From Mycobacterium sp. (GTDB lineage Bacteria > Actinomycetota > Actinomycetes > Mycobacteriales > Mycobacteriaceae): a stretch of DNA of 63,220 bases. Both the position numbers and the translations under genes were made by a program. Under the pieces are notes generated by a model. The model saw nothing but the letters and a program-made list of their open reading frames with translations. It ran no database searches and was not told the origin of the DNA. Of the stretch, positions 29,531-38,330 are shown piece by piece. Location: positions 1-63,220 of the forward strand of contig VEQU01000006.1 in NCBI GenBank assembly GCA_018883075.1, read 5' to 3'. The number at the start of each line of letters is the position of its first letter. Position 1 is the stretch's first letter.

Positions 29531-30198
29531 CGGGTCAGGACGACGATCCGCACTGGGATCAGGTCGTCGATGTGATCTGCGTCGGCTCAGGTCCGGGGTT
29601 GGACGGCTACGCCATGGCCTGTGCCGCAGCGGATCTCGACGTTCTGAGCGTCGTCGTCCCACTCGGTGGTCTGGACTCCTCGACGGCTGATTACCTGTCG
29701 GCGATGGCCAACGGACTCGATGTCGGCCTGCCCCCCGAGGAGCCCGGCGTCATTGGAGCCCGCGCCGTCGATCCCCCGCGCGGCCGAGGTGTGACGCTGG
29801 CGCCGTTCGTCGGGGAGGATCTACGGGTGTGGTCCTCACGCTGTCTGGCTTCGCCGTCGGGGGTGATGATGACCCATGTGCCCGACCACGTTCTGGCCCC
29901 GATGCGCACCCACGACGGCGAACTGATCACAGCCGCGATGGTGCCGTCGGACCGTCAGATCGCTGCGCCGGTCGAGATATTCGCCGCATTGGCCTACGCC
30001 GACGGCGCGATCGCCGGGGCGCTCCTCGACGGGCCGTCGGGGCGGCGGGCGGTGCGCGCCGACTGTGGCATCGCTTTCGCCGTGGGACCCCGGGCCGCGC
30101 CGCCGGTCACACCGCCCGGAGGCCGGCTGGCGGTGGTCAGCCGCCCGGCTGGCCGGTTCGCGCGGCTGGAGATGCTGGCGGCCGAGGGTGACCGGTGA
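29527..30198 (+). CDS. Conserved protein with degenerate FAD/NAD-binding N terminus (Rv0381c-like)
   Basis: 223 aa. The N terminus VVDVICVGSGPGLDGYAMACAAADLDVLSVVV looks like a dinucleotide-binding beta-alpha-beta (GSGPG) but the rest is too short for a full flavin dehydrogenase and lacks the expected later motifs. The central part (YADGAIAGALLDGPSGRRAVRADCGIAFAVG) is unassigned. Mycobacteria carry this gene between pyrE and a TrmH-family methyltransferase, as here, with GTGA overlaps on both sides. Function unknown; a non-enzymatic remnant of an FAD protein is possible. Confidence 0.72.
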   Translation: MTGQDDDPHWDQVVDVICVGSGPGLDGYAMACAAADLDVLSVVVPLGGLDSSTADYLSAMANGLDVGLPPEEPGVIGARAVDPPRGRGVTLAPFVGEDLRVWSSRCLASPSGVMMTHVPDHVLAPMRTHDGELITAAMVPSDRQIAAPVEIFAALAYADGAIAGALLDGPSGRRAVRADCGIAFAVGPRAAPPVTPPGGRLAVVSRPAGRFARLEMLAAEGDR

Positions 30199-30851
30199 AT
30201 CAGCCGGGTCCGACCGAGTGGTCCGACGGTGCGCCGGGCGTGGGACCCTGGGCCCAGTTGCATCCGGGGGCCGAGCCCGACGACCCGCGCTACGACCCGG
30301 ACCTGCTGGTGCACGGCGACAGCCGCAACGTCGTAGACGCGTACCGCTATTGGACCCGCGAGGCGATCATCGCCGATATCGACCGGCGGCGGCACCCGTT
30401 GCACATCGCCATCGAGAACTTCGGCAATGACGCCAATATCGGCGGGGTGGTTCGCACCGCCAATGCCTTCGCGGTCGACACGGTGCACATCGTCGGCCGG
30501 CGCCGCTGGAACCGGCGCGGCGCAATGGTGACCGACCGCTACCAGCATCTGGCGCACCATGACACCACCGAGGCTCTGCTGGACTTCGCCGCCCGCTCGG
30601 GGCTGACCGTGGTGGCGGTCGACAACGTCCCTGGAGCGCTGCGCCTGGAGAAGACCGACCTGCCGCGCGAGTGCCTGATGATCTTCGGGCAGGAGGGGCC
30701 CGGAATCTCGGCGCCGGCAGCAGCCGGCGCCGCGCTGACGGTCTCGATCGCGCAGTTCGGCTCCACCCGCAGCATCAACGCCGCGGTCGCCGCCGGCATC
30801 GCGATGCACGCCTGGATCAGGTGCTGGGCCGATATGGATGATGCGTGGTGA
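30195..30851 (+). CDS. TrmH/SpoU-family RNA 2'-O-methyltransferase (Rv0380c-like)
   Basis: 218 aa. All three SpoU motifs are present: NFGNDANIGGVVRTANAFAVDTVHIVG (motif 1), LMIFGQEGPGIS (motif 2) and ISIAQFGSTRSINAAVAAGIAMHAW-type motif 3 (SIAQFGSTRSINAAVA). These form the trefoil-knot SAM site. It methylates a ribose 2'-OH in tRNA or rRNA; which RNA is unknown. GTG start overlaps the upstream stop and the next gene's GTG overlaps its own stop. Confidence 0.92.
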   Translation: MNQPGPTEWSDGAPGVGPWAQLHPGAEPDDPRYDPDLLVHGDSRNVVDAYRYWTREAIIADIDRRRHPLHIAIENFGNDANIGGVVRTANAFAVDTVHIVGRRRWNRRGAMVTDRYQHLAHHDTTEALLDFAARSGLTVVAVDNVPGALRLEKTDLPRECLMIFGQEGPGISAPAAAGAALTVSIAQFGSTRSINAAVAAGIAMHAWIRCWADMDDAW

Positions 30852-31969
30852 GCCCCTCGACGAGACACCCCTGGGCGCAGCGCGCGGCGCAGGCCGAGAC
30901 GGCGGTTCTCCGGCGGCATCACCGGCGGCTGTGGCAGCTGCCGGGAACGCGGTTGGGCGTGGTGGGCTGGCCGCCCACCGCCAAGGACCGCGTGTTCGGG
31001 TCGTGGCATTACTGGTGGCAGGCCCACCTGCTGGACACACTGGTCGATGCGCAACTGCGCCAACCGCGAACCGAGCGGATCGACGCCATCACCCGACAGA
31101 TCCGCGGGCACCGCACCCGCAATCTCGGCCGCTGGACCAACAGCTACTACGACGACATGGCCTGGCTGGCGCTGGCGCTCGAACGCGCCGGCCGGGTGGC
31201 GGGAGTCGGGCGACCGAAGGCGTTGCGGACACTGGCCGCCGAGCTGACCCGGTCATGGATGCCCGACGCCGGCGGCGGCATACCGTGGCGCAAGCAGGAT
31301 CAGTTCTTCAACGCGCCGGCCAACGGCCCCGCGGGTATCTTCCTGGCCCGCTACGGCAACCTTCGGCGAGCCCAGCAGATGGCGGACTGGATCGATGCCA
31401 CCCTGATCGACCCGCAGACCCACCTGGTGTTCGACGGGATCAAGGGCGGCTCGCTGGTCCGCGCCCAGTACACCTACTGCCAGGGTGTGGTGGTGGGTCT
31501 GGAGACAGAGTTGGCGGTGCGCACCTCAGATGAGCGTCACGCGCCTCGCGTGCGCCGCCTGGTCGCCGCGATCGACCGGCACATGGCACGGGGCGGGGTT
31601 CTCACCGGCGCGGGCGGCGGCGACGGGGGTCTGTTCGCGGGCATCACCGCGCGGTATCTGGCCCTGGCGGCCACCGCGCTTCCCGGTGAGCCCGACACCC
31701 GCCGCACCGCGCGGCGGATCGTCGAGTCCTCGGCCCAGGCCGCCTGGGACAACCGGTGCAGCATCGACGGTCTCGCACTGTTCGGCGCCTCCTGGGGCGA
31801 CCCGGCCGAGCAGCCCGTCACAGCCGAGCGCGCCCGAAAGTCCGATGGGGCAGTGCACAGCTCGGCGATCGCCGAACGCGATCTATCCGTGCAGGTTTCG
31901 GGATGGATGCTGTTGGAGGCCGCGCACACCGTGACAACCGGCTGGGACGATTCGGTGCCGTCGGACTGA
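30848..31969 (+). CDS. Glycoside hydrolase family 76 protein (Rv0365c-like)
   Basis: 373 aa from GTG 30848 (GTGA overlap); GTG 30845 just before is equally possible. An (alpha/alpha)6 barrel of the GH76 endo-alpha-1,6-mannanase family is suggested by WHYWWQAHLLDTLVD, RWTNSYYDDMAWLALALERAG (paired catalytic Asp), WMPDAGGGIPWRKQDQFFNAPANGPAGIFLARY and YTYCQGVVVGLETELAV. No signal peptide is visible, so a cytoplasmic location or an unusual export route is implied. Could trim mannan-type envelope glycans or act on internal glycans. Confidence 0.85.
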   Translation: MSPSTRHPWAQRAAQAETAVLRRHHRRLWQLPGTRLGVVGWPPTAKDRVFGSWHYWWQAHLLDTLVDAQLRQPRTERIDAITRQIRGHRTRNLGRWTNSYYDDMAWLALALERAGRVAGVGRPKALRTLAAELTRSWMPDAGGGIPWRKQDQFFNAPANGPAGIFLARYGNLRRAQQMADWIDATLIDPQTHLVFDGIKGGSLVRAQYTYCQGVVVGLETELAVRTSDERHAPRVRRLVAAIDRHMARGGVLTGAGGGDGGLFAGITARYLALAATALPGEPDTRRTARRIVESSAQAAWDNRCSIDGLALFGASWGDPAEQPVTAERARKSDGAVHSSAIAERDLSVQVSGWMLLEAAHTVTTGWDDSVPSD

Positions 31970-32054
31970 CCTGGTCCCTGTTGAGCGATTACCCGGTTGA
32001 TCGATACCGGCTATGCTCACCGCCAGCAGGCGATGTGAAGGAGAACGCGACCCG

Positions 32055-32762
32055 ATGAAGAACATCACGGCAGCGGGGGTGACGGTCGCTGCGCTCGCAC
32101 TAGTCCTCGCCGGCTGCAGCCCGACAACGGAACAGGCTTCGACATCGACGGCGACGGCTCCGCCGACCGTCTGGACGGGGTCGCCGGCCCCGGCCCGCAG
32201 TGGGGAGTCCGGACACGGCGGCGAGGCACCGGCAGTCGGGGTGAGCCTGCACAACTACATCGTCGACAACAAGATCGCGGAGGTTCCCTTCAAGCCGGGC
32301 CAGGCCGGCACCCCGCAGATCGACTTCCCGTTGCCGCCGGACTGGAGCCCGGCCGGGGACCGGACTCCGGAATGGGCGTACGGCGCGATCATCTACGACA
32401 AGGCGCAGGATCCGCAGAATCCGCCGTTCATGTACGCGATCGCCTCCAAGCTGACCGGCGACGTCGACCCGGCGAAGATCCTGGAGTACGCGCCGGGTCA
32501 GCTCAATGAGCTGCCCGACTTCAAGGCCATCGGTGCCCCGGAGCGCAGCATGCTCAGCGGCTTCGATTCCATCGACTACGTCGGTACCTACGTCCGCGAC
32601 GGAGAGCCGCGCGCCGTTGGTCAGCAGACCATCGTCATCCCGGACGACGACGCCCTTTTCGTACTGCAACTCAACGGTGAGGCGCCGGAGGGTCAGGAGC
32701 AGATCGTCATCGACGCGGTCAAGATCATCCGAGAGCAGACCACGATCGCGCTCCAGTCCTGA
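32055..32762 (+). CDS. LpqN/LpqT-family lipoprotein
   Basis: 235 aa from ATG 32055; GAAGGAG at 32037-32043 is upstream. A signal peptide ends LVLAGC (Cys21). A Thr/Ala/Pro linker follows, then an LpqN-type domain of about 170 residues: LHNYIVDNKIAEVPFKPGQAGTPQIDFPLPPDWSPAGDRTPEWAYGAIIYD, a later DSIDYVGTYVRDGEPRAVGQQTIVIPDDDALFVLQLNG and an acidic end. This family is actinobacterial; M. tuberculosis LpqN is a secreted lipoprotein with envelope and host-interaction roles. Function here unknown. Confidence 0.87.
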   Translation: MKNITAAGVTVAALALVLAGCSPTTEQASTSTATAPPTVWTGSPAPARSGESGHGGEAPAVGVSLHNYIVDNKIAEVPFKPGQAGTPQIDFPLPPDWSPAGDRTPEWAYGAIIYDKAQDPQNPPFMYAIASKLTGDVDPAKILEYAPGQLNELPDFKAIGAPERSMLSGFDSIDYVGTYVRDGEPRAVGQQTIVIPDDDALFVLQLNGEAPEGQEQIVIDAVKIIREQTTIALQS

Positions 32763-32800
32763 CCGCCAGAGCACATCCGAGACTTACGACGGAGAAACCC

Positions 32801-33112
32801 ATGACATTGCGATCAACGCGACTTCTGCTCGCGGCGGTACTCGGCGGCGCGTTACTGATGGCGCCTGGTATCGACACGTCCGTCGTCCACGCCGCGCCCT
32901 GTCCGGGCAATACGATCGCCGACCCGATCACCGGGGTGTGCTGGTCGCAGTCCCAGGGCAGTATCGGCATCACCGGCACCGGAGGGACCTGCCTGCCCGG
33001 TCGTCTGGGACTGTGCCTGGGCGCCCTGCAGAATTCGCAGATTCCCGGAGCCAACCTCCCGGACCCGATCCAGACCAGCCCCGGGGCCAACCGTGCGAGT
33101 ACCTGGCCCTAG
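32801..33112 (+). CDS. Small secreted protein with four-cysteine mature region
   Basis: 103 aa. Signal peptide (LLLAAVLGGALLMAPGIDTSVVHA) with AxA-type cleavage near residue 31 before APCPGNTIADP. The mature ~70 residues contain four Cys (PCPG, VCWS, TCLPG, LCLG), probably two disulfides, and Gly/Pro-rich segments. ACGGAGAA precedes the ATG. Likely exported by Sec; small Cys-containing proteins of this sort are common in mycobacteria. Same strand as and 38 bp after the LpqN-type gene, so probably one transcript. Function unknown. Confidence 0.75.
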   Translation: MTLRSTRLLLAAVLGGALLMAPGIDTSVVHAAPCPGNTIADPITGVCWSQSQGSIGITGTGGTCLPGRLGLCLGALQNSQIPGANLPDPIQTSPGANRASTWP

Positions 33113-33124
33113 GTCTGCGGGTCG

Positions 33125-33784
33125 CTAGCTCTCCTCCGGCACGGCCCGACGGCGCAGCAGATTGCGACCCACCGCGCTGATGCCCGGCAGGATTGAGAGG
33201 AACACGATGAGCAAGATCATCAGTTCCAGGTTGTTCTTGACGAATGGGACGTTGCCGAGGAAGTAACCCAGCAGTGTCATGCCGGCGCCCCAGAGAATGC
33301 CGCCGACGATGTCGAAGGCGAGAAATACCGGATATCGCATGTAAGACACCCCGGCCAGCACCGGTGTGAACGTGCGCACAATGGGCACGAAGCGGGCCAG
33401 GATGATGGTCTTGGGTCCGTGTTTCTCAAAGAACGCGTGCGACTCGGTGACGTAGCGCTTCTTGAAGAAGCGCGAGTCTTCCTTGTCGAACAGCGCCGGA
33501 CCGATTCGCCGGCCGATGAAGTACCCGCATTGGTCGCCGAGGATGGCCACCACCGTCACCGCGGGCACCAGCACCCAGATGTTGACCGGAGGATTCGGCG
33601 CTGCGGCCAGCAGACCCCCGGTGAACAGCAGTGAGTCGCCGGGCAGCAATGGGAACAGCAGGCCGGTTTCGACGAAGACGATGATCAGGATGCCCGGCAG
33701 CACCGCCGCGGCGAATGGACCGCCCTCGCCCAGCCAGTACATCGGATCGAGGATGCTGGGCAGGGCCTGCAGGGTGGTGGTCAC
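33125..33784 (-). CDS. DedA-family membrane protein (Rv0364-like)
   Basis: 219 aa, about five hydrophobic segments. DedA/SNARE-associated motifs: FVETGLLFPLLPGDSLLFTGGLLA (E-x8-P-G-D/E region), GYFIGRRIGPALF, FFEKHGPKTIILARFVPIVRTFTPVLAGVSYMRYP (the FxR-P-x-R-T membrane re-entrant motif). DedA proteins act as lipid scramblases/flippases, e.g. recycling undecaprenyl phosphate, and affect envelope homeostasis. Convergent with the small secreted protein gene (12 bp gap) and divergent from fba. Confidence 0.9.
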   Translation of the reverse strand: MTTTLQALPSILDPMYWLGEGGPFAAAVLPGILIIVFVETGLLFPLLPGDSLLFTGGLLAAAPNPPVNIWVLVPAVTVVAILGDQCGYFIGRRIGPALFDKEDSRFFKKRYVTESHAFFEKHGPKTIILARFVPIVRTFTPVLAGVSYMRYPVFLAFDIVGGILWGAGMTLLGYFLGNVPFVKNNLELMILLIVFLSILPGISAVGRNLLRRRAVPEES

Positions 33785-33875
33785 AGCACCCCAAGATACG
33801 CGCCCACGGTGCCTGCCCCGGGCGCCTCGCCGTTTGACATACTCGCCGGAGACGCACTAGCGGAGAGGACCTGCC

Positions 33876-34913
33876 ATGCCGATCGCCACGCCCGAGGTCT
33901 ATGCCGAGATGCTGGCCCGCGCGAAGGAGCACTCCTTCGCCTTCCCGGCCATTAACTGCACGTCGTCAGAGACTGTCAATGCCGCCATCAAGGGCTTTGC
34001 CGATGCCGGCAGTGACGGGATCATCCAGTTCTCCACCGGAGGCGCTGAATTCGCCTCCGGCCTCGGGGTCAAGGACATGGTCACCGGCGCGGTGGCGCTG
34101 GCCGAGTTCGCCCACGTGATCGCCGAGAAGTATCCGATCACCGTGGCCCTGCACACCGACCACTGCCCGAAGGACAAGCTGGACACCTACGTCCGTCCGC
34201 TGCTGGCCATCTCCGCCGAGCGGGTGGCCCGCGGGCACAACCCGCTGTTCCAATCGCACATGTGGGACGGCTCGGCCGTGCCCATCGACGAGAACCTCAC
34301 CATCGCCGCGGAACTGCTCAAGCGCGCCGTGGAGGCCCGGATCATCCTCGAGGTCGAGATCGGCGTGGTCGGCGGTGAGGAGGACGGCGTCGAGGCGGAG
34401 ATCAACGAGAAGCTATACACGACCCCCGCCGACTTCGAGAAGACCGTCGCGGCACTCGGCGCCGGTGAGAACGGCAAGTATCTGCTCGCGGCCACCTTCG
34501 GCAACGTCCACGGTGTCTACAAGCCCGGCAATGTGGTGCTCAAGCCCGAGGTGCTGGCGGAGGGCCAGCGGGTGGCCTCGGCCAAGCTGGGTCTGCCGGA
34601 AGGGTCCAAGCCTTTCGACTTCGTCTTCCACGGCGGCTCAGGGTCGCTGAAATCCGAGATCGAGGATTCGCTGCGCTACGGGGTGGTGAAGATGAACGTC
34701 GACACCGACACCCAGTATGCCTTCACCCGCCCGCTGGCTGGCCATATGTTCACCAACTACGACGGCGTCCTCAAGATCGACGGGGAGGTCGGCAACAAGA
34801 AGGTCTACGACCCCCGCAGCTACCTGAAGAAGGCCGAGGCCGGGATGTCCGAGCGGGTCGTGGAGGCGTGCAACGACCTCAACAGCGCCGGCCGGAGCGT
34901 GTCGGGCAGCTAG
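33876..34913 (+). CDS. fba: Class II fructose-bisphosphate aldolase
   Basis: 345 aa, usual length for mycobacterial FBA. Zn-binding and catalytic segments: VALHTDHCPKDK (His and Asp near 92-95), EVEIGVVGGEEDGVEAE (Glu), LAATFGNVHGVYKPGNVVL (His) and FVFHGGSGSLKSEIEDSLRYGVVKMNVDTDTQYAFTRPL (His plus phosphate loop, NVDTD). It splits fructose-1,6-bisphosphate into two triose phosphates in glycolysis/gluconeogenesis. Preceded by a 91-bp gap containing TTGACA near 33833, a likely -35. Confidence 0.98.
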   Translation: MPIATPEVYAEMLARAKEHSFAFPAINCTSSETVNAAIKGFADAGSDGIIQFSTGGAEFASGLGVKDMVTGAVALAEFAHVIAEKYPITVALHTDHCPKDKLDTYVRPLLAISAERVARGHNPLFQSHMWDGSAVPIDENLTIAAELLKRAVEARIILEVEIGVVGGEEDGVEAEINEKLYTTPADFEKTVAALGAGENGKYLLAATFGNVHGVYKPGNVVLKPEVLAEGQRVASAKLGLPEGSKPFDFVFHGGSGSLKSEIEDSLRYGVVKMNVDTDTQYAFTRPLAGHMFTNYDGVLKIDGEVGNKKVYDPRSYLKKAEAGMSERVVEACNDLNSAGRSVSGS

Positions 34914-34917
34914 CGAC

Positions 34918-35640
34918 TCACGACGACTGGCAGATCTTCCACTGGTCGTCGCGGAACTGCAGATCGAAACTGCGTGTCGAGCGCATGTTGGGGTCGAATG
35001 CCATGTAGGAGGTGACGTTGGCCTCCGCGTGGTCGCCATTGACCACTACCTCGTCGATGCTGGCGACCACCGGGTACTGCCCGGCTGCCAGCACCCTGCT
35101 GTACGTGTCCGCCCAGGAGCGGTCGTCGTAGTTGACATAGCTGTCTCTGGTCTGGCCGCAGGTGATGCTGCGCAACGTCGACAGATCACCCTGTCGGATC
35201 GCGTTGTCGAACGTCTGGATCGTGGTGCGGACCTGATCCTGCTGAGAGGCCCTCGCCGCGCTGCTGCGTTTGAGCACGATCGTGCCGACCACCGCTGCGG
35301 CCAGAAGGGCCAGCACGACCATGATCGCCGGGGTCAGCCATGGGCGTCGCTTGCCGGTGATGCGGGGCCCGATGGCCTGCGGGCCGGTCCGCGCACCCGC
35401 CGCCGCTACGCCGGTAGGCAGTCCTACCGCCGGCAGGCCTGTGGGGGAGGTGATGAACTCCGTCGGCGCGTCCGGCACGCGGTCGATGATCTGTGTCGAG
35501 CCGGCGTCGAATCCTGGTGCGGTGAAACGCCGTTCCTCGCCGCCGTCCTGGTCACCGGACTGCTCGCCATCATCGACGTCTATCACCTCGGTGACCGGAT
35601 CGTCGTCGGCGCCGACTTCGGGCTCGAGTGGATTCGGCAT
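34918..35640 (-). CDS. Membrane-anchored protein with C-terminal SnoaL/Mce-associated-like domain (Rv0361-like)
   Basis: 240 aa. The N-terminal ~110 residues are acidic and Pro/Gly-rich, disordered. A single membrane segment (WLTPAIMVVLALLAAAVVGTIVL) is near 112-134. The C-terminal ~100 residues (DQVRTTIQTFDNAIRQGDLSTLRSITCGQTRDSYVNYDD...QFRDDQWKICQSS) look like the cystatin/SnoaL-type domain that mycobacteria place outside the membrane, with two Cys that may pair. Convergent with fba (5 bp gap). Same strand as and 22 bp after the ion-channel-like gene. Function unknown. Confidence 0.78.
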   Translation of the reverse strand: MPNPLEPEVGADDDPVTEVIDVDDGEQSGDQDGGEERRFTAPGFDAGSTQIIDRVPDAPTEFITSPTGLPAVGLPTGVAAAGARTGPQAIGPRITGKRRPWLTPAIMVVLALLAAAVVGTIVLKRSSAARASQQDQVRTTIQTFDNAIRQGDLSTLRSITCGQTRDSYVNYDDRSWADTYSRVLAAGQYPVVASIDEVVVNGDHAEANVTSYMAFDPNMRSTRSFDLQFRDDQWKICQSS

Positions 35641-35662
35641 GGTGTCGACCTTAGTCGGCGCT

Positions 35663-36733
35663 TCAGACCAGATAGACGAGGAACACGGCCGCCGTCGCCA
35701 GCACGTAGGCCAGGCTGATCACGATGAGGGCGCGCCGTTCCATCGCGACAGTGGCTTGTTCGCCCCGGGACTGCAGGGCCCATGATCCGGCGACGGCGAA
35801 GGCGAGCATCGCGGTCACCGCTACGTAAGCGATGATGTAAAGAACGTCGATCATGACCAGGTAGTTGACCTCAGGCAGCGCAGATGAGACGCCCCAGTGC
35901 ATGGCGACCAGGGCGAGCAGCGAGAAGATCGGAACGTTCACTTTCGAATCAACATAGGAGGCGGGTATCACCAGACCCAGCGCCGAGGCGATCATGACGA
36001 TGATGATCGGCAGAATCGTTTTGACGGTCCCCGACACCACCGCCGATGACAGCGGGATCTCGACGGATATCCGTGGGTAGGTTCTCTCCTGCCGGCTTGA
36101 ATTGCGCTCGCCGAAAGATGAGTCGTAGGTGTAGTCACCGAACCTGATGGTGGGCGTGCCGAAGTTGTATCCGGGCAGCGTCACTTCGCGGTCGAGCACG
36201 ATCGGATCGGTATCGGCGCGGTAGGTGATGCGCTGCGAGTCCTCGATGCCGTCCTCGATGAGGAGCCTCAGGTTCTGCTTCTCGAACGGGTAGTCCGCCA
36301 CAGTCAGAGGTGAATTGAAAGAACCTTGAAAACGGGCCTGCCACAGCAGGCTGCCGTCCGGCTGACGCTGCGGCTCCTCGTAGACCGGAGTCACCACCAG
36401 TCCCCACTTCTGGTAGACGTTCATCACCTCCACGCCCGCCGTCGGGTCGATCTCCGGATCGGTCCAGCGCAGCCAGAGATAGAAGTCGGCGTCAAAGCTG
36501 TTGGTGTCCAGACTGATCGCCTGCACGTTGGCGATGTAGACCCCGGCGAACACCTCGGCGGGGCCCGGCGTGGGTCCACTGGGGGACAGCGCGGGCGGGC
36601 CTGCCGGCGCGGCAGAGTCGCCGCTGTGCGCCGGCGCGCGGGAACTCAGCAGCGCGGCCACCGAAACTGCCAGCAGCGCGGCAGCCGCTGACAGCCATAT
36701 GACTCGGGCCAATCGCGTTGTGGCTGATCTCAC
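35663..36733 (-). CDS. Pentameric ligand-gated ion channel (Cys-loop/GLIC-like) homologue
   Basis: 356 aa from GTG 36733. Residues 9-30 form a signal peptide or anchor, then a Pro/Ala linker. Ligand-binding domain (~60-230): VYIANVQAISLDTNSFDADFYLWLRWTDPE, WQARFQGSFNSPLTVADYPFEKQNLRLLIED (YPF-x-x-Q loop, without the eukaryotic disulfide Cys). Membrane segments: M1 ~231-256, M2 ~264-286 ending ALP, M3 ~291-317, M4 ~335-355. Aligned by eye to GLIC from the ALP/NLP anchor, Asp262 falls at -2', Leu273 at 9', Ala277 at 13', consistent with a cation-selective pore. A frame extends to 36805 but would overlap the divergent gene; CAGAAT lies 7 nt before GTG 36733, consistent with a leaderless start. 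Confidence 0.85.
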   Translation of the reverse strand: MRSATTRLARVIWLSAAAALLAVSVAALLSSRAPAHSGDSAAPAGPPALSPSGPTPGPAEVFAGVYIANVQAISLDTNSFDADFYLWLRWTDPEIDPTAGVEVMNVYQKWGLVVTPVYEEPQRQPDGSLLWQARFQGSFNSPLTVADYPFEKQNLRLLIEDGIEDSQRITYRADTDPIVLDREVTLPGYNFGTPTIRFGDYTYDSSFGERNSSRQERTYPRISVEIPLSSAVVSGTVKTILPIIIVMIASALGLVIPASYVDSKVNVPIFSLLALVAMHWGVSSALPEVNYLVMIDVLYIIAYVAVTAMLAFAVAGSWALQSRGEQATVAMERRALIVISLAYVLATAAVFLVYLV

Positions 36734-36781
36734 GGCGACGATTCTGCCGCCACGGGCGGCAAAGTGCTGGAAACTCGGCCC

Positions 36782-38281
36782 ATGTCTTCTGTGTTGAGTG
36801 CTCACGGAATCGTCATCCGGGTGTTTCTGATCGCGGGGCTGGTGGCCGTCGGGGGCTGCTCGCCGACCAGTGTCCAGCAGCCGGTGAGGCCCGCGGCCGT
36901 GATGGGTGACTGGGGCCAGTGTCCGGATGCCGATACGCCGCCGGGTGCGGCGATCGAGTGCGCGTCGATCACGGTGCCGGTCGACTACAACGATCCCGAT
37001 GGTGCGACCTTCACAGTCCCGCTGGCCCGGATCCCCTCGACTGCGGCAACTCCGCAGCTGCTGGTTATGAATCCGGGCGGCCCGGGCGTCAGCGGAATCT
37101 CCGATCTGCGTTCAGGACTGGAGTACTACTCGACCTTCGCCGATACCTACACCATCGTCTCCTTCGACCCCCGCGGTGTGGGCGGTTCGTCGCCCGCGGT
37201 GTCATGTCTCGACGATGCGCAGAAGGCCGCTATCTTCGATCAACCGAGCGTTCCGATCACTGACGCGGACACCCAACGGCGCCAGGAGCTTTCCGCCGGT
37301 ATCGGTGCCGAGTGCGACCGACGCTTCTCCTCGGTACTCGGCGATGTCGGTACACAGAACGTCGTTCGCGACATGGACGCGATCCGGGCGGCGATGGGCT
37401 TCGAAAAGCTGAACTATCTCGGCTACTCCTACGGGACGTTCATCGGAGCGCTCTACGCGCAGAGTTTCCCCGAGCGCACCGGCCGCGTTGTGCTGGACTC
37501 GGTGATGGATCCGGCGCTGGACTACCGCGAAGTCCGGCACGGGCAGGCCCGCGGAATGCAGAGCAGCGTGCGTGCCTTCGCGCAGGATTGCCTGAGCCGA
37601 AGCGACTGCCCGCTACCCGGCCCCGTCGACACCGCGGTCGCGGCCGTCGTCGATCTCATCGGCAGGCTCGACCGACAACCGTTCACCGGTGCCGACGGCC
37701 GGCAACTGTCCGGATCGCGGATGCTGGCGCTGGTCGAGTCGTCGCAGTACCAGCCGGTCTCCGGCTGGCCAGCGTTGCGGACCGCGCTTCGCCACGCACT
37801 GGCCGAAGAATGGCCCGCCGTCGTGGAGGCGGCCTACTCGCCGGACCTGATGGTCAATCCGGCCGATTCGGAATACCTGGCGGTGGTGTGCACCGATTTC
37901 GCGACCGAGCGAGATCCCCAGGCGCCCGCGAAGCTGGCCACGCAGTGGGCGGCCGAGAGTCCGCTCAGCGGAGGCAATCGAGCATGGTCGCTGGCCCCGT
38001 GCGAGTCGTGGCCGGTACCGCCGGTGCGCAAGCCGACCACCGTCTCACCGGAAAGCGGCGGCCCGTTCCTGATCATGTCGACCACCGGCGATCCGGCCAC
38101 GCCGCTGGAGTGGGCGCAATCCCTGCACCGGCAGATCGAGGGGTCGTCGTTGCTGATCGCGACCGGCCCGGGTCATCTGGCGAGCAGTCAGAGCACCTGC
38201 GCCGACGAGGCGCTCATCACGTTCCTGAAGCAGGGCACGCTGCCTCCCACGCCGGTGTACACCTGCCCGCCCAACCCGTGA
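36782..38281 (+). CDS. Alpha/beta hydrolase lipoprotein, TAP-type peptidase (S33)
   Basis: 499 aa from ATG 36782 (an in-frame start 18 bp earlier exists). Signal peptide with lipobox VGGC. The fold and active site: LLVMNPGGPGVSG (oxyanion), FDPRGVGGSSPAV, LNYLGYSYGTFIGALYAQSFP (nucleophile Ser in GYSYG), a late Asp in IMSTTGDPATPLEWA and His in GPGHLAS. The C-terminal TAP domain ends in a Cys pair (STCADEAL, YTCPP). These mycobacterial lipoproteins (CaeA/SlpD kind) are envelope-associated esterases or aminopeptidases. Exact substrate unknown. Divergent from the ion-channel-like gene across 48 bp. Confidence 0.88.
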   Translation: MSSVLSAHGIVIRVFLIAGLVAVGGCSPTSVQQPVRPAAVMGDWGQCPDADTPPGAAIECASITVPVDYNDPDGATFTVPLARIPSTAATPQLLVMNPGGPGVSGISDLRSGLEYYSTFADTYTIVSFDPRGVGGSSPAVSCLDDAQKAAIFDQPSVPITDADTQRRQELSAGIGAECDRRFSSVLGDVGTQNVVRDMDAIRAAMGFEKLNYLGYSYGTFIGALYAQSFPERTGRVVLDSVMDPALDYREVRHGQARGMQSSVRAFAQDCLSRSDCPLPGPVDTAVAAVVDLIGRLDRQPFTGADGRQLSGSRMLALVESSQYQPVSGWPALRTALRHALAEEWPAVVEAAYSPDLMVNPADSEYLAVVCTDFATERDPQAPAKLATQWAAESPLSGGNRAWSLAPCESWPVPPVRKPTTVSPESGGPFLIMSTTGDPATPLEWAQSLHRQIEGSSLLIATGPGHLASSQSTCADEALITFLKQGTLPPTPVYTCPPNP

Positions 38282-38330
38282 GCCATCCGGTGGAAGGTCC
38301 GGCGGAAGGCCCAGTGGAAGAATGCCGCCT

